Source: Geobacter sp. UBA698 (GTDB lineage Bacteria; Desulfobacterota; Desulfuromonadia; Geobacterales; Pseudopelobacteraceae). Taken from it: a DNA stretch of 64,000 nt. Shown in pieces: positions 8,979 through 17,117 of the stretch (positions within the stretch are counted from its first letter, which is position 1; the number at the start of each line of letters is the position of its first letter). The notes beneath the pieces are model-generated. The model saw nothing but the letters and a program-made list of their open reading frames with translations. It had not been told where the DNA came from and ran no database searches. Made by a program: the position numbers and the translations under genes. The stretch spans positions 3,086-67,085 of the forward strand of contig DBMM01000112.1 in NCBI GenBank assembly GCA_002298925.1, read 5' to 3'.

Positions 8979-9923
8979 TCAGACCTGTTTGGATGAGAGT
9001 TGAGGCGGACTCCTGCGGCGTGCAAGCTCGCTGGTGTATCGTATTCCAAGCTCTGCAGCATGTTTCCTAGCCCAGTCGGTTAACCTTGTCATGCCGGTCT
9101 GCGGGGCATCAACGTAAAGGAGATTCGCCATCAGTCCCTCAATTTCCTCGCGAGTGATGAAAATGTCATCGACAATTCTGCCGATTATGGTCCCAACCAG
9201 GTGACCAAACCAGGGAGGGACAGAGATGATCGGCCGCCGCTTGCCGATAATCTCCCCTATTGTCTCAATCAGCTCACGGTAGGTGAAGGTTTCCGGACCA
9301 ATGGCATTGATGATCACGTTTTCCCGCCTGTTCCCCTCCTCGACGGCTAGTCGAGCAAGATCGTCCACGTAAATCGGCTGCAACCGATAGCTACCATCGC
9401 CGAAGACGCCGACCACCGGCAAACTGCGCAAAAGCCAGGCGATATTGTTGATGAGGATGTCTTCCTTGCCGAACAGCACGGTCGGCCTTAGAATAGCGAA
9501 CGACATCCCCGACTCCCGGAGAGCCCGTTCGATCCTTGCCTTGCCGCTGAAATACTCCAGCGGCGAATCTTCCGAAGGATTGGTGATACTGATATGGATA
9601 ACACGTCCGACTCCTGCCTCCCTGGCTGCATCAAAAAGCCTCAGGCTGTTCTCAATCGCATCTGTGTGTCTGAAGTCTTTATGGTTGAAACGCACCCAGT
9701 AGGTATTGTAGAAAACAGCGGAGCCGCGCAGTGCATTGACCAGCCCGGCGTGATCGCTGAAATCCATCGGGAACGCCTCCACCCGCCCCTCGAATGGGTT
9801 GGGACGGTTGGGAAATTTCGTGATAGTGCGGACCCTGTGTCCAGCATCAAGTAGTCGTTTAGCGATGTAGCGTCCCGAATACCCGAAAGCCCCGGTTACG
9901 ACATGTAGTTGCTGCGTTAACAT
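8979..9923 (-). CDS. NAD-dependent epimerase/dehydratase (atypical SDR)
   Basis: A 314-residue protein. N-terminal TGAFGYSGRYIAKRL is the Rossmann glycine motif of atypical short-chain dehydrogenases. HISITNPSEDSPLEYFSGKA covers the active-site region with Tyr and Lys arranged as YxxxK, and LRPTVLFG is the conserved segment after it. The substrate is not predictable; relatives include NDUFA9-like and NmrA-like proteins as well as sugar-nucleotide epimerases. It has no obvious operon partner. About 235 bases to its left contain nothing recognised. Confidence 0.82.
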   Translation of the reverse strand: MLTQQLHVVTGAFGYSGRYIAKRLLDAGHRVRTITKFPNRPNPFEGRVEAFPMDFSDHAGLVNALRGSAVFYNTYWVRFNHKDFRHTDAIENSLRLFDAAREAGVGRVIHISITNPSEDSPLEYFSGKARIERALRESGMSFAILRPTVLFGKEDILINNIAWLLRSLPVVGVFGDGSYRLQPIYVDDLARLAVEEGNRRENVIINAIGPETFTYRELIETIGEIIGKRRPIISVPPWFGHLVGTIIGRIVDDIFITREEIEGLMANLLYVDAPQTGMTRLTDWARKHAAELGIRYTSELARRRSPPQLSSKQV

Positions 9924-10148
9924 AACCTCTCCCCGCGCCGGGAATCCACTCTACGAATAAGTCTCGCACAATTTGCCGGATGCGCAAGACTTGGCATTTT
10001 ATACAAAGGTGAGAGTCCCAGGGTCTACCAAGATTGCACGTTCACGAGTGCTGACCCGACATCTCCCTCCCAAGCAGTCGACGAACAAGAGGGAGGTGGA
10101 AATAGAGTGGAAATAGTAGGGAAACAGGGACGCTCTCCCTTTTTCTCT

Positions 10149-10748
10149 TTAATTGAGGAGAGTCCCTATTTTCAAGTCGCTCAGCGATTTTTCTCCGGCA
10201 ACATCTTCGGCATAGATATCGGCAATCAGCATGATCGTGCGCCCCTTGACGCTTCTGCCGCTGGAACCTTCTGTATCGGCAGCGCATGTCTCCAGGAGAA
10301 GCGGAAAGAGAGGCTGCTCCATGAAGCGACGCTGCTGTTTCGTCAAGCGGCCATCCTGGCGCAGCTTCCATGAAAAGTAGAAATGATGATGCCGGACGAG
10401 CCAGGCCACGTCGCCCGCCAATTCGGGGTAGCCGATCCGGGACATGATGGCGGGAACCTGATCGGCGCCAGCGTCGGCATGCCCGTAAGCTCGCCATCGC
10501 CCCCTGATGAAGGTCGTCGTGATCGCCTTGCCGATGTCATGGAGGAGGACGCCCCAAAAGACACGCGGGTCGGCATCACCTTCCACTGCTGCGAGGGCAA
10601 GCATGGTGTGGGTAAAGGCATCGCCCTCGACATGATATTCCTCGGGCTGCGGAACGTTGCGCAGGGCGGCCACCTCGGGTAGGAGGAGGTCAAAACATCC
10701 CTCCCGCCGCCAGCGCTGCAACAGTTCACGACAGTCCCGCGCCCTCAC
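10149..10748 (-). CDS. HD-domain phosphohydrolase-like protein
   Basis: A 199-residue protein. HVEGDAFTHTMLAL supplies the first His, LLHDIGK the HD doublet, and a later Asp lies in the YAED region, matching metal-dependent HD phosphohydrolases. The arrangement resembles the HD part of bacterial CCA-adding enzymes without the nucleotidyltransferase domain. It starts at GTG 10748, which overlaps the stop of the radical-SAM gene by four bases (GTGA), so the two are translationally coupled. The natural substrate is unknown. Confidence 0.8.
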   Translation of the reverse strand: MRARDCRELLQRWRREGCFDLLLPEVAALRNVPQPEEYHVEGDAFTHTMLALAAVEGDADPRVFWGVLLHDIGKAITTTFIRGRWRAYGHADAGADQVPAIMSRIGYPELAGDVAWLVRHHHFYFSWKLRQDGRLTKQQRRFMEQPLFPLLLETCAADTEGSSGRSVKGRTIMLIADIYAEDVAGEKSLSDLKIGTLLN

Positions 10749-11722
10749 GGGAATCCGTCCAGTCGCCGAAGCCCTTCCTCCCGGGCGATCGCCACCGCCT
10801 CGTTGAACTCCGCCTCTGTGATGCGCCGGTTCAGGGGGGGATAGTCGGCCGCTTTGAAACAGGGATGATACTGGTCCATGATGTTGACGTAGGTATCGGG
10901 CGATAGCTCGCGGGCGATGAACCCCATGACCTGGCGGGTGCCGGCCAGTCCTCCGGGCAGGACCAGATGACGGATGAGCAGCCCCCGCGCGGCTATACCC
11001 CGTTCGTCGAGCACCAGGGAACCCACCTGCCGCTGCATCTCGCAGAGTGCTGCCTTGGCCGTCTCCACATAACGGGGCGCGCCGGAATAGCGCCGGGCGA
11101 TCTCGCTGTCACCGTATTTGAAATCGGGCATGAAGATATCGAAGATCCCCTCCAGGAGCCGCAAGGTAGCCAGCTCTTCGTAGCCGCCACAGTTGTAGAC
11201 CAGTGGCACGTCCAACCCCTGCTCGATGGCATACGGCAGCGCCGCCAGGATCTGCGCGACCTGATGAGTGGGGGTGACGAAATTGATGTTATGACACCCC
11301 TGCCGCCAGAGAGACACTATCATCTCCCCCAGCTCTTCCACCGCCAGCTCTTCCCCCGCACCCAGGTGACTGATGTCGTAGTTCTGGCAGAACACGCAGC
11401 GCAGGTTGCACCAGGTGAGGAAGATGGTGCCGCTGCCGCGCCGCCCAACCAGCGGCCGCTCTTCGCCGAAATGGGGGCCGAAGCTGGATACCATCGGAAG
11501 GCTGCCGACCCGGCAGACCCCCCTCTCTCCCTCCAGGCGGTTCACGTGGCAATGCCGGGGACAGAGGGTGCAGTCCCGGAGGATTGCCCGGGCGGCCTCG
11601 ATCCGTCTGGCCAGTTCTCCTGTTTCGTGAAGATGAATATATGCTGGCAATGCCTGCAAGACAGCCTCCAGTACGGGCTGTCGGTACCGCAAATCTACCG
11701 CGTTCACCGCCCGTTCCGTCAT
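10745..11722 (-). CDS. Radical SAM protein, PflX/COG1313-like activating enzyme
   Basis: A 325-residue protein. CTLCPRHCHVNR near residue 50 is an N-terminal Cys-rich motif and LTWCNLRCVFCQNYD holds the CxxxCxxC cluster of radical SAM enzymes. Later segments (NFVTPTHQ, YNCGGYE, PDFKYG) match the uncharacterised PflA-like family COG1313. Coupled to the HD gene by a 4-base overlap. A TATACT box lies only about 5 bases before the ATG and no SD is visible, so the message may be leaderless. Its first ~110 codons are duplicated, in broken form, at 15434-15800. Confidence 0.85.
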   Translation of the reverse strand: MTERAVNAVDLRYRQPVLEAVLQALPAYIHLHETGELARRIEAARAILRDCTLCPRHCHVNRLEGERGVCRVGSLPMVSSFGPHFGEERPLVGRRGSGTIFLTWCNLRCVFCQNYDISHLGAGEELAVEELGEMIVSLWRQGCHNINFVTPTHQVAQILAALPYAIEQGLDVPLVYNCGGYEELATLRLLEGIFDIFMPDFKYGDSEIARRYSGAPRYVETAKAALCEMQRQVGSLVLDERGIAARGLLIRHLVLPGGLAGTRQVMGFIARELSPDTYVNIMDQYHPCFKAADYPPLNRRITEAEFNEAVAIAREEGLRRLDGFP

Positions 11723-12058
11723 CTGAAAGTATAGCGTATAAACCGGCGGATAAAGGCAGATGGAAAAAATAAATTAACGAGTTATAATGACAACAGCGGG
11801 AAACACGGATATGGATCTGAGCGCTGGCGGTTAAAAGGGATCGGGATTCGGAACGACGGGAGGTGGCCACCATGACGGATGCAGATGACGAAAAACTGGG
11901 CGAGAAGACGTCCATGTACTGTTCTGACTGCGAAGAAGACCGGACCTTCGTCTGGGCTGTCTGGAGTGGCGTAGAATACTTCGGCTATCCTCCGGAGCAG
12001 GAATACGGCTGGGAGTGTTCCGCCTGTGGCAATAAGATCCGCGTGACCTGACAGCATG
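11365..12058. repeat. Segmental duplication, copy 1 (~694 bp)
   Basis: Nearly identical to 15442-16143. It carries the first third of the radical-SAM gene, the intergenic region and the complete 59-aa zinc-ribbon gene. The left junction falls at GGTGACTGATG and the right junction at GACAGCATG in both copies. The copies lie about 4.08 kb apart in the same orientation. Confidence 0.9.
11872..12051 (+). CDS. Small zinc-ribbon protein, copy 1
   Basis: A 59-residue protein with two CxxC pairs (CSDC at about residues 17-20 and CSAC near the end), so probably a zinc ribbon. The start is ATG 11872, with GGGAGG six bases upstream; the earlier GTG lies in the SD region. It is transcribed divergently from the radical-SAM gene. 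A near-identical paralogue sits at 15957-16136 inside the second copy of the duplicated segment. Function unknown. Confidence 0.7.
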   Translation: MTDADDEKLGEKTSMYCSDCEEDRTFVWAVWSGVEYFGYPPEQEYGWECSACGNKIRVT

Positions 12059-12059
12059 T

Positions 12060-12235
12060 CTCAACGGTCATGCAATAACCAAACGGGTTGCCACCCTTTG
12101 TCGGCCTGTTCTCGGACAGGAACAGATGCAGCTGGAACTTTTCAACCTGTCTCCGATGCGGGTTTACCGGTGGCAAAAGAACTGCAACTTCAGGCTTAAA
12201 GACGATAGAAAGCCTGACACCGAATTTTCTTTCGT
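12060..12235 (+). pseudogene. Methyltransferase gene fragment (copy of 26524-27200 with internal deletion)
   Basis: The bases TCAACGGTCATGCAA match the region just upstream of the intact methyltransferase at 26600-27172. They are joined almost directly to the gene's last ~110 bases (from AAACGGGTTGCCACC onward), so nearly the whole coding region is missing. The residual frame reads QLELFNL.PMRVYRWQKN, as in the intact gene's C-terminus. It is a dead fragment of a second copy. Confidence 0.75.
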
Positions 12236-12343
12236 TTTCGGCTTGATGCTCAGGCCGATCATTGCCGGCGTCGCGATGAGCCTGAGTTCCGTCTCGGTCA
12301 TCAATCAGCAACGCCTTGCGGCTGGGGGACAGTGAGGCTGTGA

Positions 12344-12951
12344 ATGCGCGACAAGTGTACTGTGATGCTGTTGGCATTGGCACTGATGGGCTTTGCAGAT
12401 ACCAATTCGATCACAAACAAAAAACCAGATGAGAGGTCTAACATGCAGACTTTCAACGGGAAATCTGGGAACATAACCCGATTTGAAAAAGTCCCTCGCG
12501 GTGAAGAACGCCTTATAAAAAACATGGAAGTCATATTGCAAAAAAAAATGTCCGAAGATTATCCCGCAGGCCAGACCAGACGTGACGCGCACCCGAAAAC
12601 TCTGGCCTGTTTACGAGCCGAATTCATTGTGGAGCCGAACATCCAGGCGGAGCTTAAGGTAGGAATATTTGAGTTTCCACAGACCTATCCCGCCTGGATT
12701 CGAATTTCTAGTGCAAGCGGGAAGATCCAATCGGACAAAAAAAAGATCTCCGGGGATTTGCCATAAAAATCATGGGTGTTAAAGGAGAGCGGTTTCCAAC
12801 ACAAGACGAAGAGAAAGAGACACAGGATTTTATCCTGATAAGCAATCCGACCATGCCATTAGGAACGGTAGAACTATTCCATGACGCCGTGCACTACAGG
12901 ATCCCGGCGCACTCTATCTTTACAGTATCAAAGAACCATGCAAGGACTTAA
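12344..12951 (+). pseudogene. Catalase-family haem protein, frameshifted and truncated
   Basis: The first frame (12344-12766) has a weak signal peptide and then catalase-like family motifs (RRDAHPKT, AEFIVEPN, YPAWIRIS). At a run of eight A's (about 12737-12744) the frame is lost. The next frame continues the family sequence (LRGFAIKIMGVKGE, ETQDFIL) to a stop at 12949-12951. The C-terminal part expected of this ~350-residue family is largely absent, so it is probably non-functional. A sequencing error at the A-run could explain the frameshift but not the truncation. Confidence 0.75.
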
Positions 12952-13053
12952 CCGGAACATGCTGAATTTATAGGTAATTCCAAGGAATAAAACCTTTTCA
13001 AAACTATCCTTCTGCTTAATCGATATCATGTTCCCAAAATTTCACAGGCATAC

Positions 13054-13281
13054 CTAAAGGGCTTCAAGATCTTTTGCGGATATTCGCCGGCCTGATTTTA
13101 CTTCAATGACATAGACCTTCCCCTGATAACGATAGACGTAATCCACCTCCGCATTCTTTTCCCGCCAGTTAAATATCTCTCCCGACATTTGCAGCAGCTG
13201 AAAAGCTACAGCCAGTTCAAACACCCGTCCGCGCTTCTCCGGATCCGCAAGCACCCCAAGGCCTTCAGTCATTATATACAA
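13054..13281 (-). pseudogene. C-terminal remnant of an AAA ATPase with DUF4143 domain
   Basis: The 75-residue frame contains RGRVFELAVAFQLLQ, then WREKNAEVDYVYRYQGKVYVIEVKSG. This is the nuclease-like end of the common AAA/DUF4143 proteins of about 400 residues. The whole ATPase part is missing and the end after LEAL is also short. It lies in the decayed zone between the two duplicated segments. Confidence 0.7.
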
Positions 13282-13396
13282 CGCAGGACATGAGAAGATG
13301 GTTTTAGGGCGGAGGAAAGTGTCAGCCTGCCTTTAGCGGAATACTTTTTCAGTGGGTGAATTAGCTTCAAATCTATCCATAGGAGTGACAACTTTG

Positions 13397-13480
13397 TTAG
13401 CGTCTCCTAGTCCAGTAAAAACCGCCTCCGCCGAATACAACGATCAACACTACGATCAAAATGATTAGCTCGATGCTCAT
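13397..13480 (-). CDS. 27-residue single-span membrane peptide
   Basis: A short frame, ATG 13478-13480 to TAA 13397-13399, encodes a peptide with a 16-residue hydrophobic run (LIILIVVLIVVF), a GGGG turn, an aromatic pair and a basic tail (WTRRR). A very strong SD, AGGAGGTGAT, lies just upstream and shows that it is translated. Similar tiny Gly-rich membrane peptides recur in other bacteria, but I know of no assigned function. There is no partner gene. Confidence 0.65.
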   Translation of the reverse strand: MSIELIILIVVLIVVFGGGGFYWTRRR

Positions 13481-13900
13481 GGTTCAATCACCTCCTCCTA
13501 TCGTTCTCTATCTATAAAGAATATCAAGTACACAGGTAGTATCAACTGTCGGTTAACGCCTTACATTTGCAATCCCATGATAAAAGGGATTTAAGAGGAT
13601 AATACACAGTTTTGTGTAGTTTTTTTACTTATATTTATATTTTATCATGGAAAAGGATCTCACGAAAGTTTACAAAACTAGTATTTGCCTGATTCACCCC
13701 CCAAAAAAACCACCCCTGAATTCCCTTTTTCATAAGGAGAACAACCCATTTTGGTAAAGAGAGGGAGACTTTATTCAATACTCTGCAAGGCGAGTTAGAA
13801 AAATATCATGTTCATTAAACAGCTAAGATACGCCGGAAAAGACACTATGGAATGTTCAAATACGGCATAACCCTCTCAGGGCCATGTAGGTCATAGCATC
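13481..13900. other. AT-rich intergenic gap
   Basis: About 420 bases, clearly more AT-rich than the surroundings (notably 13560-13690), with no convincing frame. It separates the 27-aa peptide from the AI-2E-family permease. Oligo-T and oligo-A runs near 13618-13645 could form bent promoter DNA, but I see no definite promoter. Confidence 0.5.
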
Positions 13901-15172
13901 TCAACCAAGCTTCTTGTCATGAAGAGACGCCTCCGGGGGCGCATGTTGGCCGATTTCTTCCTTTTTTCGTTCGTCCGTTATTTCCACGGCTACGCCCGCG
14001 GCCTGCTCGGCAGGCATGCCTTCCGTGCGGCGCAAATACTCCTGTTCGCCTCGGTCGTCCTTCTTTTGCACCTCCGCCTTCTCGATTGATTCTGTTTCGC
14101 CAGGCATCTCTACGCGCAGTTCCTCGAGGAGCATCAGGATCGCCGCCGCAACCGGGAGTGCGAGGAGCGCCCCCACGATTCCCATCAGCGTTGCGCCAGC
14201 AATGAGCGAAAAAAACACGACGGAGGACGGAAGACGCAGCGCGCGACCGTAGACTACGGGGACGAGTACGCGACTTTCGAACTCTTCGTAGGCGAGCATC
14301 AGCACGAGAACGATCATGGTGACGGCAGGACCGCGGGCCAGCGCCGCCAGGATCGCGGGGCCCATCGTGAGAAAAATGCCGATATAAGGTAGCACGTCCG
14401 CAACGCCGCCGAAAACTGCTATCGCCAATGCGTTAGGTATGCCGCACGCCACCAGAAGAATGAATATGAAGACAGCCATGAGCGCGCACGTTATAACCTG
14501 TCCACGGATATATCCGCCGACAATCGTCTCCAGGTTCATGATGACGCGGGAAAGCCGGATGTGTTGCGAGCGGGGCACGATGGCGAAAAGGCCTCCGCGC
14601 AAACGGTCCCGGTCGATCATCATATAAAGCGCCAGGAAAATGGCGCCCAGGCTGTACGCGAAGACCTCCAGAACACGTGTCGAAAATTCGAATGCCAGCG
14701 CAGCTGATGATTTCATCAGTACATCGTATTGAATCGTGCGCAGGGCTTCCGCGAGGGGGGCTGTCAGAGGAGACCTGGCGAGACGGGCCACGAGACGCGC
14801 CCGCAGGGCCGGCTCTTGATCTACGAGACTCGTTACTTGTGCCAGTAACTCCGGAATTGTCAGGGTGATGATGAGGAGGGTAATGACCAGAAGCGCTGAG
14901 AAAACTATCGCAATGCTAAATCCCCTTTGCAGACGGCGCGCTTCGAACCACTGGACTGCCGGGCCCAGCGTGCCGACGATAGTGAGAGCAGCGACGAGCA
15001 CGAGAAAGACCGGATAGAGGCGTATCATCACCCACCATCCGGCGACAATGAGTACGATGGTGATCATAGTCATGGGTGAGAGCTCAAAGCGCACTACCCG
15101 CGTTCGTCGGCTTGATATCGACTTTGGTCTTAGCAACGTTATCTCCCTTATGTTACCCCCTTGCCTTTGCAT
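13901..15172 (-). CDS. AI-2E family transporter (PerM/YdiK-like permease)
   Basis: A 423-residue membrane protein with about eight predicted spans. The conserved core includes GGYIRGQ, GVADVLPYIG and the late YEEFESRVLVPVVYGRALRLP segment of the AI-2E exporter family. The C-terminus adds about 65 charged residues. The family exports autoinducer-2 or other solutes, or acts as a Na+/H+ antiporter, so the substrate here is unknown. The first codons (MQRQGGN) may be too long; an inner start at MTMITIVL is also possible. It is the largest intact gene between the duplicated segments. Confidence 0.82.
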   Translation of the reverse strand: MQRQGGNIREITLLRPKSISSRRTRVVRFELSPMTMITIVLIVAGWWVMIRLYPVFLVLVAALTIVGTLGPAVQWFEARRLQRGFSIAIVFSALLVITLLIITLTIPELLAQVTSLVDQEPALRARLVARLARSPLTAPLAEALRTIQYDVLMKSSAALAFEFSTRVLEVFAYSLGAIFLALYMMIDRDRLRGGLFAIVPRSQHIRLSRVIMNLETIVGGYIRGQVITCALMAVFIFILLVACGIPNALAIAVFGGVADVLPYIGIFLTMGPAILAALARGPAVTMIVLVLMLAYEEFESRVLVPVVYGRALRLPSSVVFFSLIAGATLMGIVGALLALPVAAAILMLLEELRVEMPGETESIEKAEVQKKDDRGEQEYLRRTEGMPAEQAAGVAVEITDERKKEEIGQHAPPEASLHDKKLG

Positions 15173-15441
15173 TGTCAGAAGAACATGGAGTAAACTGGCA
15201 ACATTCCGAGCAGAAATCCATATGCACTATCGAGGGCTGGAACCTGACAACCTGGAAGCCACCCTGATTTCAATGTCTTCTGCTCTGGTGATATGGTTCA
15301 AAGAGATGCCGCTTTTCGTCAGGATCTTTCCTGTTGCGCGAAGCAATGGGGCGGTCCCTCGCTGACCACAAATACACGATTAAACTGTTGGCAGCACCGG
15401 TGAGATGGCTCAAGGGTACAGGTGCAACCAAAATCATCCTT
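15173..15441. other. Unassigned intergenic stretch
   Basis: Between the AI-2E permease and the second duplicated segment. Short plus-strand frames exist (for example one ending near 15365) but they lack SD sites and recognisable domains. It may hold decayed coding sequence; I could not identify it. Confidence 0.4.
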
Positions 15442-15800
15442 GGTGACTGATGTCGTAGTTCTGGCAGAACACGCAGCGCAGGTTGCAGCAGGTGAGGAAG
15501 ATGGTGCCGCTGCCGCGCCGCCCGACCAGCGGCCGCTCTTCGCCAAAATGGGGACCGAAGCTGGATACCATCGGGAATCTGCCGACCCGGCAAACCCCCT
15601 TCTCTCCCTCCAGGCGGTTCACATGGCAATGCCGGGGACAGAGGGTGCAGTCCCGGAGGATTGCCCGGGCGGCCTCGATCCGTCTGGCCAGTTCGCCTGT
15701 TTCGTGATGATGAATATATGCTGGCAATGCCTGCAAGACAGCCTCCAGTACGGGCTGGCGGCACCGCAAATCTCACGCGTTCAACGCGTTCACCGCCCGT
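15434..15800 (-). pseudogene. Truncated, frameshifted copy of the radical-SAM gene
   Basis: It matches the first ~115 codons of the gene at 10745-11722 and stops just after the CxxxCxxC motif (reading LTCCNLRCVFC, with Trp changed to Cys). Near the original start, a small net insertion in the GCGTTCAACGCG region puts MTERAVNA out of frame with the rest. No SAM-domain remainder is present. It is clearly a by-product of the segmental duplication. Confidence 0.9.
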
Positions 15801-16143
15801 TCCGTCATTTGAAAGTATAGCGTATAAATCAGACGATAAAGGCAGATGAAAAAATAAATTAACGAGTTATAATGACAACAACGGAAAACATGGATATGGA
15901 TCTGAGCGCTGGCGGTTAAAAGGGATCGGGATTCGGAACGACGGGAGGTGGCCACCATGACGGAAGCAGATGACGAAAAACTGGGCGAGAAGACGTCCAT
16001 GTACTGTTCTGACTGCGAAGAAGACCGAACCTTCGTATGGGCTGTCTGGAGTGGCGTGGAATACTTCGGCTATCCTCCGGAGCAGGAATACGGCTGGGAG
16101 TGTACCGCCTGTGGCAGTAAGATCCGCGCGACCTGACAGCATG
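15442..16143. repeat. Segmental duplication, copy 2 (~702 bp)
   Basis: The second copy of 11365-12058 in direct orientation, eight bases longer because of a short tandem duplication near 15775-15790. The zinc-ribbon gene is preserved; the radical-SAM part is broken at both ends. Confidence 0.9.
15957..16136 (+). CDS. Small zinc-ribbon protein, copy 2
   Basis: A 59-residue paralogue of 11872-12051 differing at only a few residues (Glu for Asp at position 3, Thr for Ser in the second CxxC). Both CxxC pairs and the GGGAGG ribosome site are kept. Because the neighbouring radical-SAM copy has decayed while this frame stays open, it may still be under selection or the duplication may be recent. 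Confidence 0.68.
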   Translation: MTEADDEKLGEKTSMYCSDCEEDRTFVWAVWSGVEYFGYPPEQEYGWECTACGSKIRAT

Positions 16144-16184
16144 ACAGGGCAACAAGCGAGGTTAACGTGCAGAGGTGAAAAGTC

Positions 16185-16469
16185 ATGAACAGACGCGAAT
16201 TAATGCAGACGATGGCAGGTGGAGCCTTTGCCCTGATGGCCGGTGAAGTGCTGACCGGAGAGACCTTGGCGCGGGGACCGGCGCCATACACGGGGCGCGG
16301 CAAAAGCAGGGTCGCCCTGATCAGGACCGCAGACCGTGCCAGCGAGGTAAAAAAGGGTCATCCAGCTCCTTGAGATCGACCCGGTGCGAGGCAAATCAAG
16401 CTCGTCAGCGACGACCAGGCCGACAATAGCTATGCGGACAAACTGCGGTCAATTCTGGCGAAGGGATAG
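16185..16469 (+). pseudogene. DUF362-like exported protein, internally deleted remnant
   Basis: It begins with a good SD (GAGGTG) and a Tat-like signal (MNRRELMQTMAGG), then PYTGRGKSRVALIRT, which resembles the N-terminus of DUF362 iron-sulfur family proteins. The frame shifts at an A-run near 16350. A neighbouring frame continues with LLEIDPVRGK and then jumps to what looks like a C-terminus (SYADKLRSILAKG) ending at 16467-16469. Most of the expected ~300 residues are gone. The family call is from memory of the N-terminal pattern. Confidence 0.6.
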
Positions 16470-16475
16470 CGCCGG

Positions 16476-17093
16476 TCACTCCTCCCGCTTCATGGCCTCA
16501 ATCAGTTTTTTCAGTCTCTTCGCGTCGGCACGCTCCATGGGCCTTCCCGTGATGCTGCTTTTCGGTATGCGGCGGATATCCTGAAGGGGATAGACAATGC
16601 ACTCGACAACAACGCCGTCCTCCTCCAAGTAGAGGTGGGGATCTTCAAAGAACTCTCCGCCGTGGCGAATTGTCACGACCTCCGCCTCAAAGGGGATCTC
16701 CTCCCGGCGCAGAAACTCCTCCACCTCCTCGCATGACTAGGCAAAGAGGTGGAGATCGATGTCGCTCCGGTCAGTTACCGTACCTCTGAGGACCGAGCCG
16801 ACCAGGTAAGGGCGAAAAGGTACCAGCAGCTCCATCTGCCTGAGTGCCCCAAGCCGCAGGCGTAGCAGCCGCTCCGGCAGCATCTCTTCCTCGTAGATGC
16901 CGATGAGCCGTTGCAGTTCGCTGTGGATCACGGCATTGGAAGAAAGGTGGGAACCCTGGGAGAGGGCCTTTTCCGAGCCGAACTGCCTGACCGCTTTGCG
17001 CTTGGCATGCCGGTACTCGCTTAACACCTCCTCGTACATGAACCGCGCCGCTTCCTGGGTGATGAGCCGCCTTATTCTATCTTCTTTTCGCAT
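16476..17093 (-). pseudogene. Nucleotidyltransferase-like gene split by an in-frame amber codon
   Basis: Two frames, 16737-17093 and 16476-16724, are in the same reading frame and are separated only by TAG (16737-16739). Read through, they give one protein of about 205 residues. The nucleotidyltransferase motif GSVLRGT-x-SDIDLHLF lies just before the stop and EEVEEFLRREE just after. No indel is needed, so this is a single nonsense change or a read-through site. No ribosome site convincingly restarts the second part, although GAGGAGG lies near 16728-16735. Confidence 0.75.
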
Positions 17094-17117
17094 GTCAATA
17101 GTGATTCAGCCGAATTC

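Noticed and set aside
7526..9070. 514-codon plus-strand open frame
   Set aside because: Antisense to malic enzyme over most of its length; the translation is Gly/Arg/His-rich without motifs.
13481..13900. Possible origin or phage attachment region because of high AT content
   Set aside because: No DnaA-box cluster, integrase or tRNA end is present.
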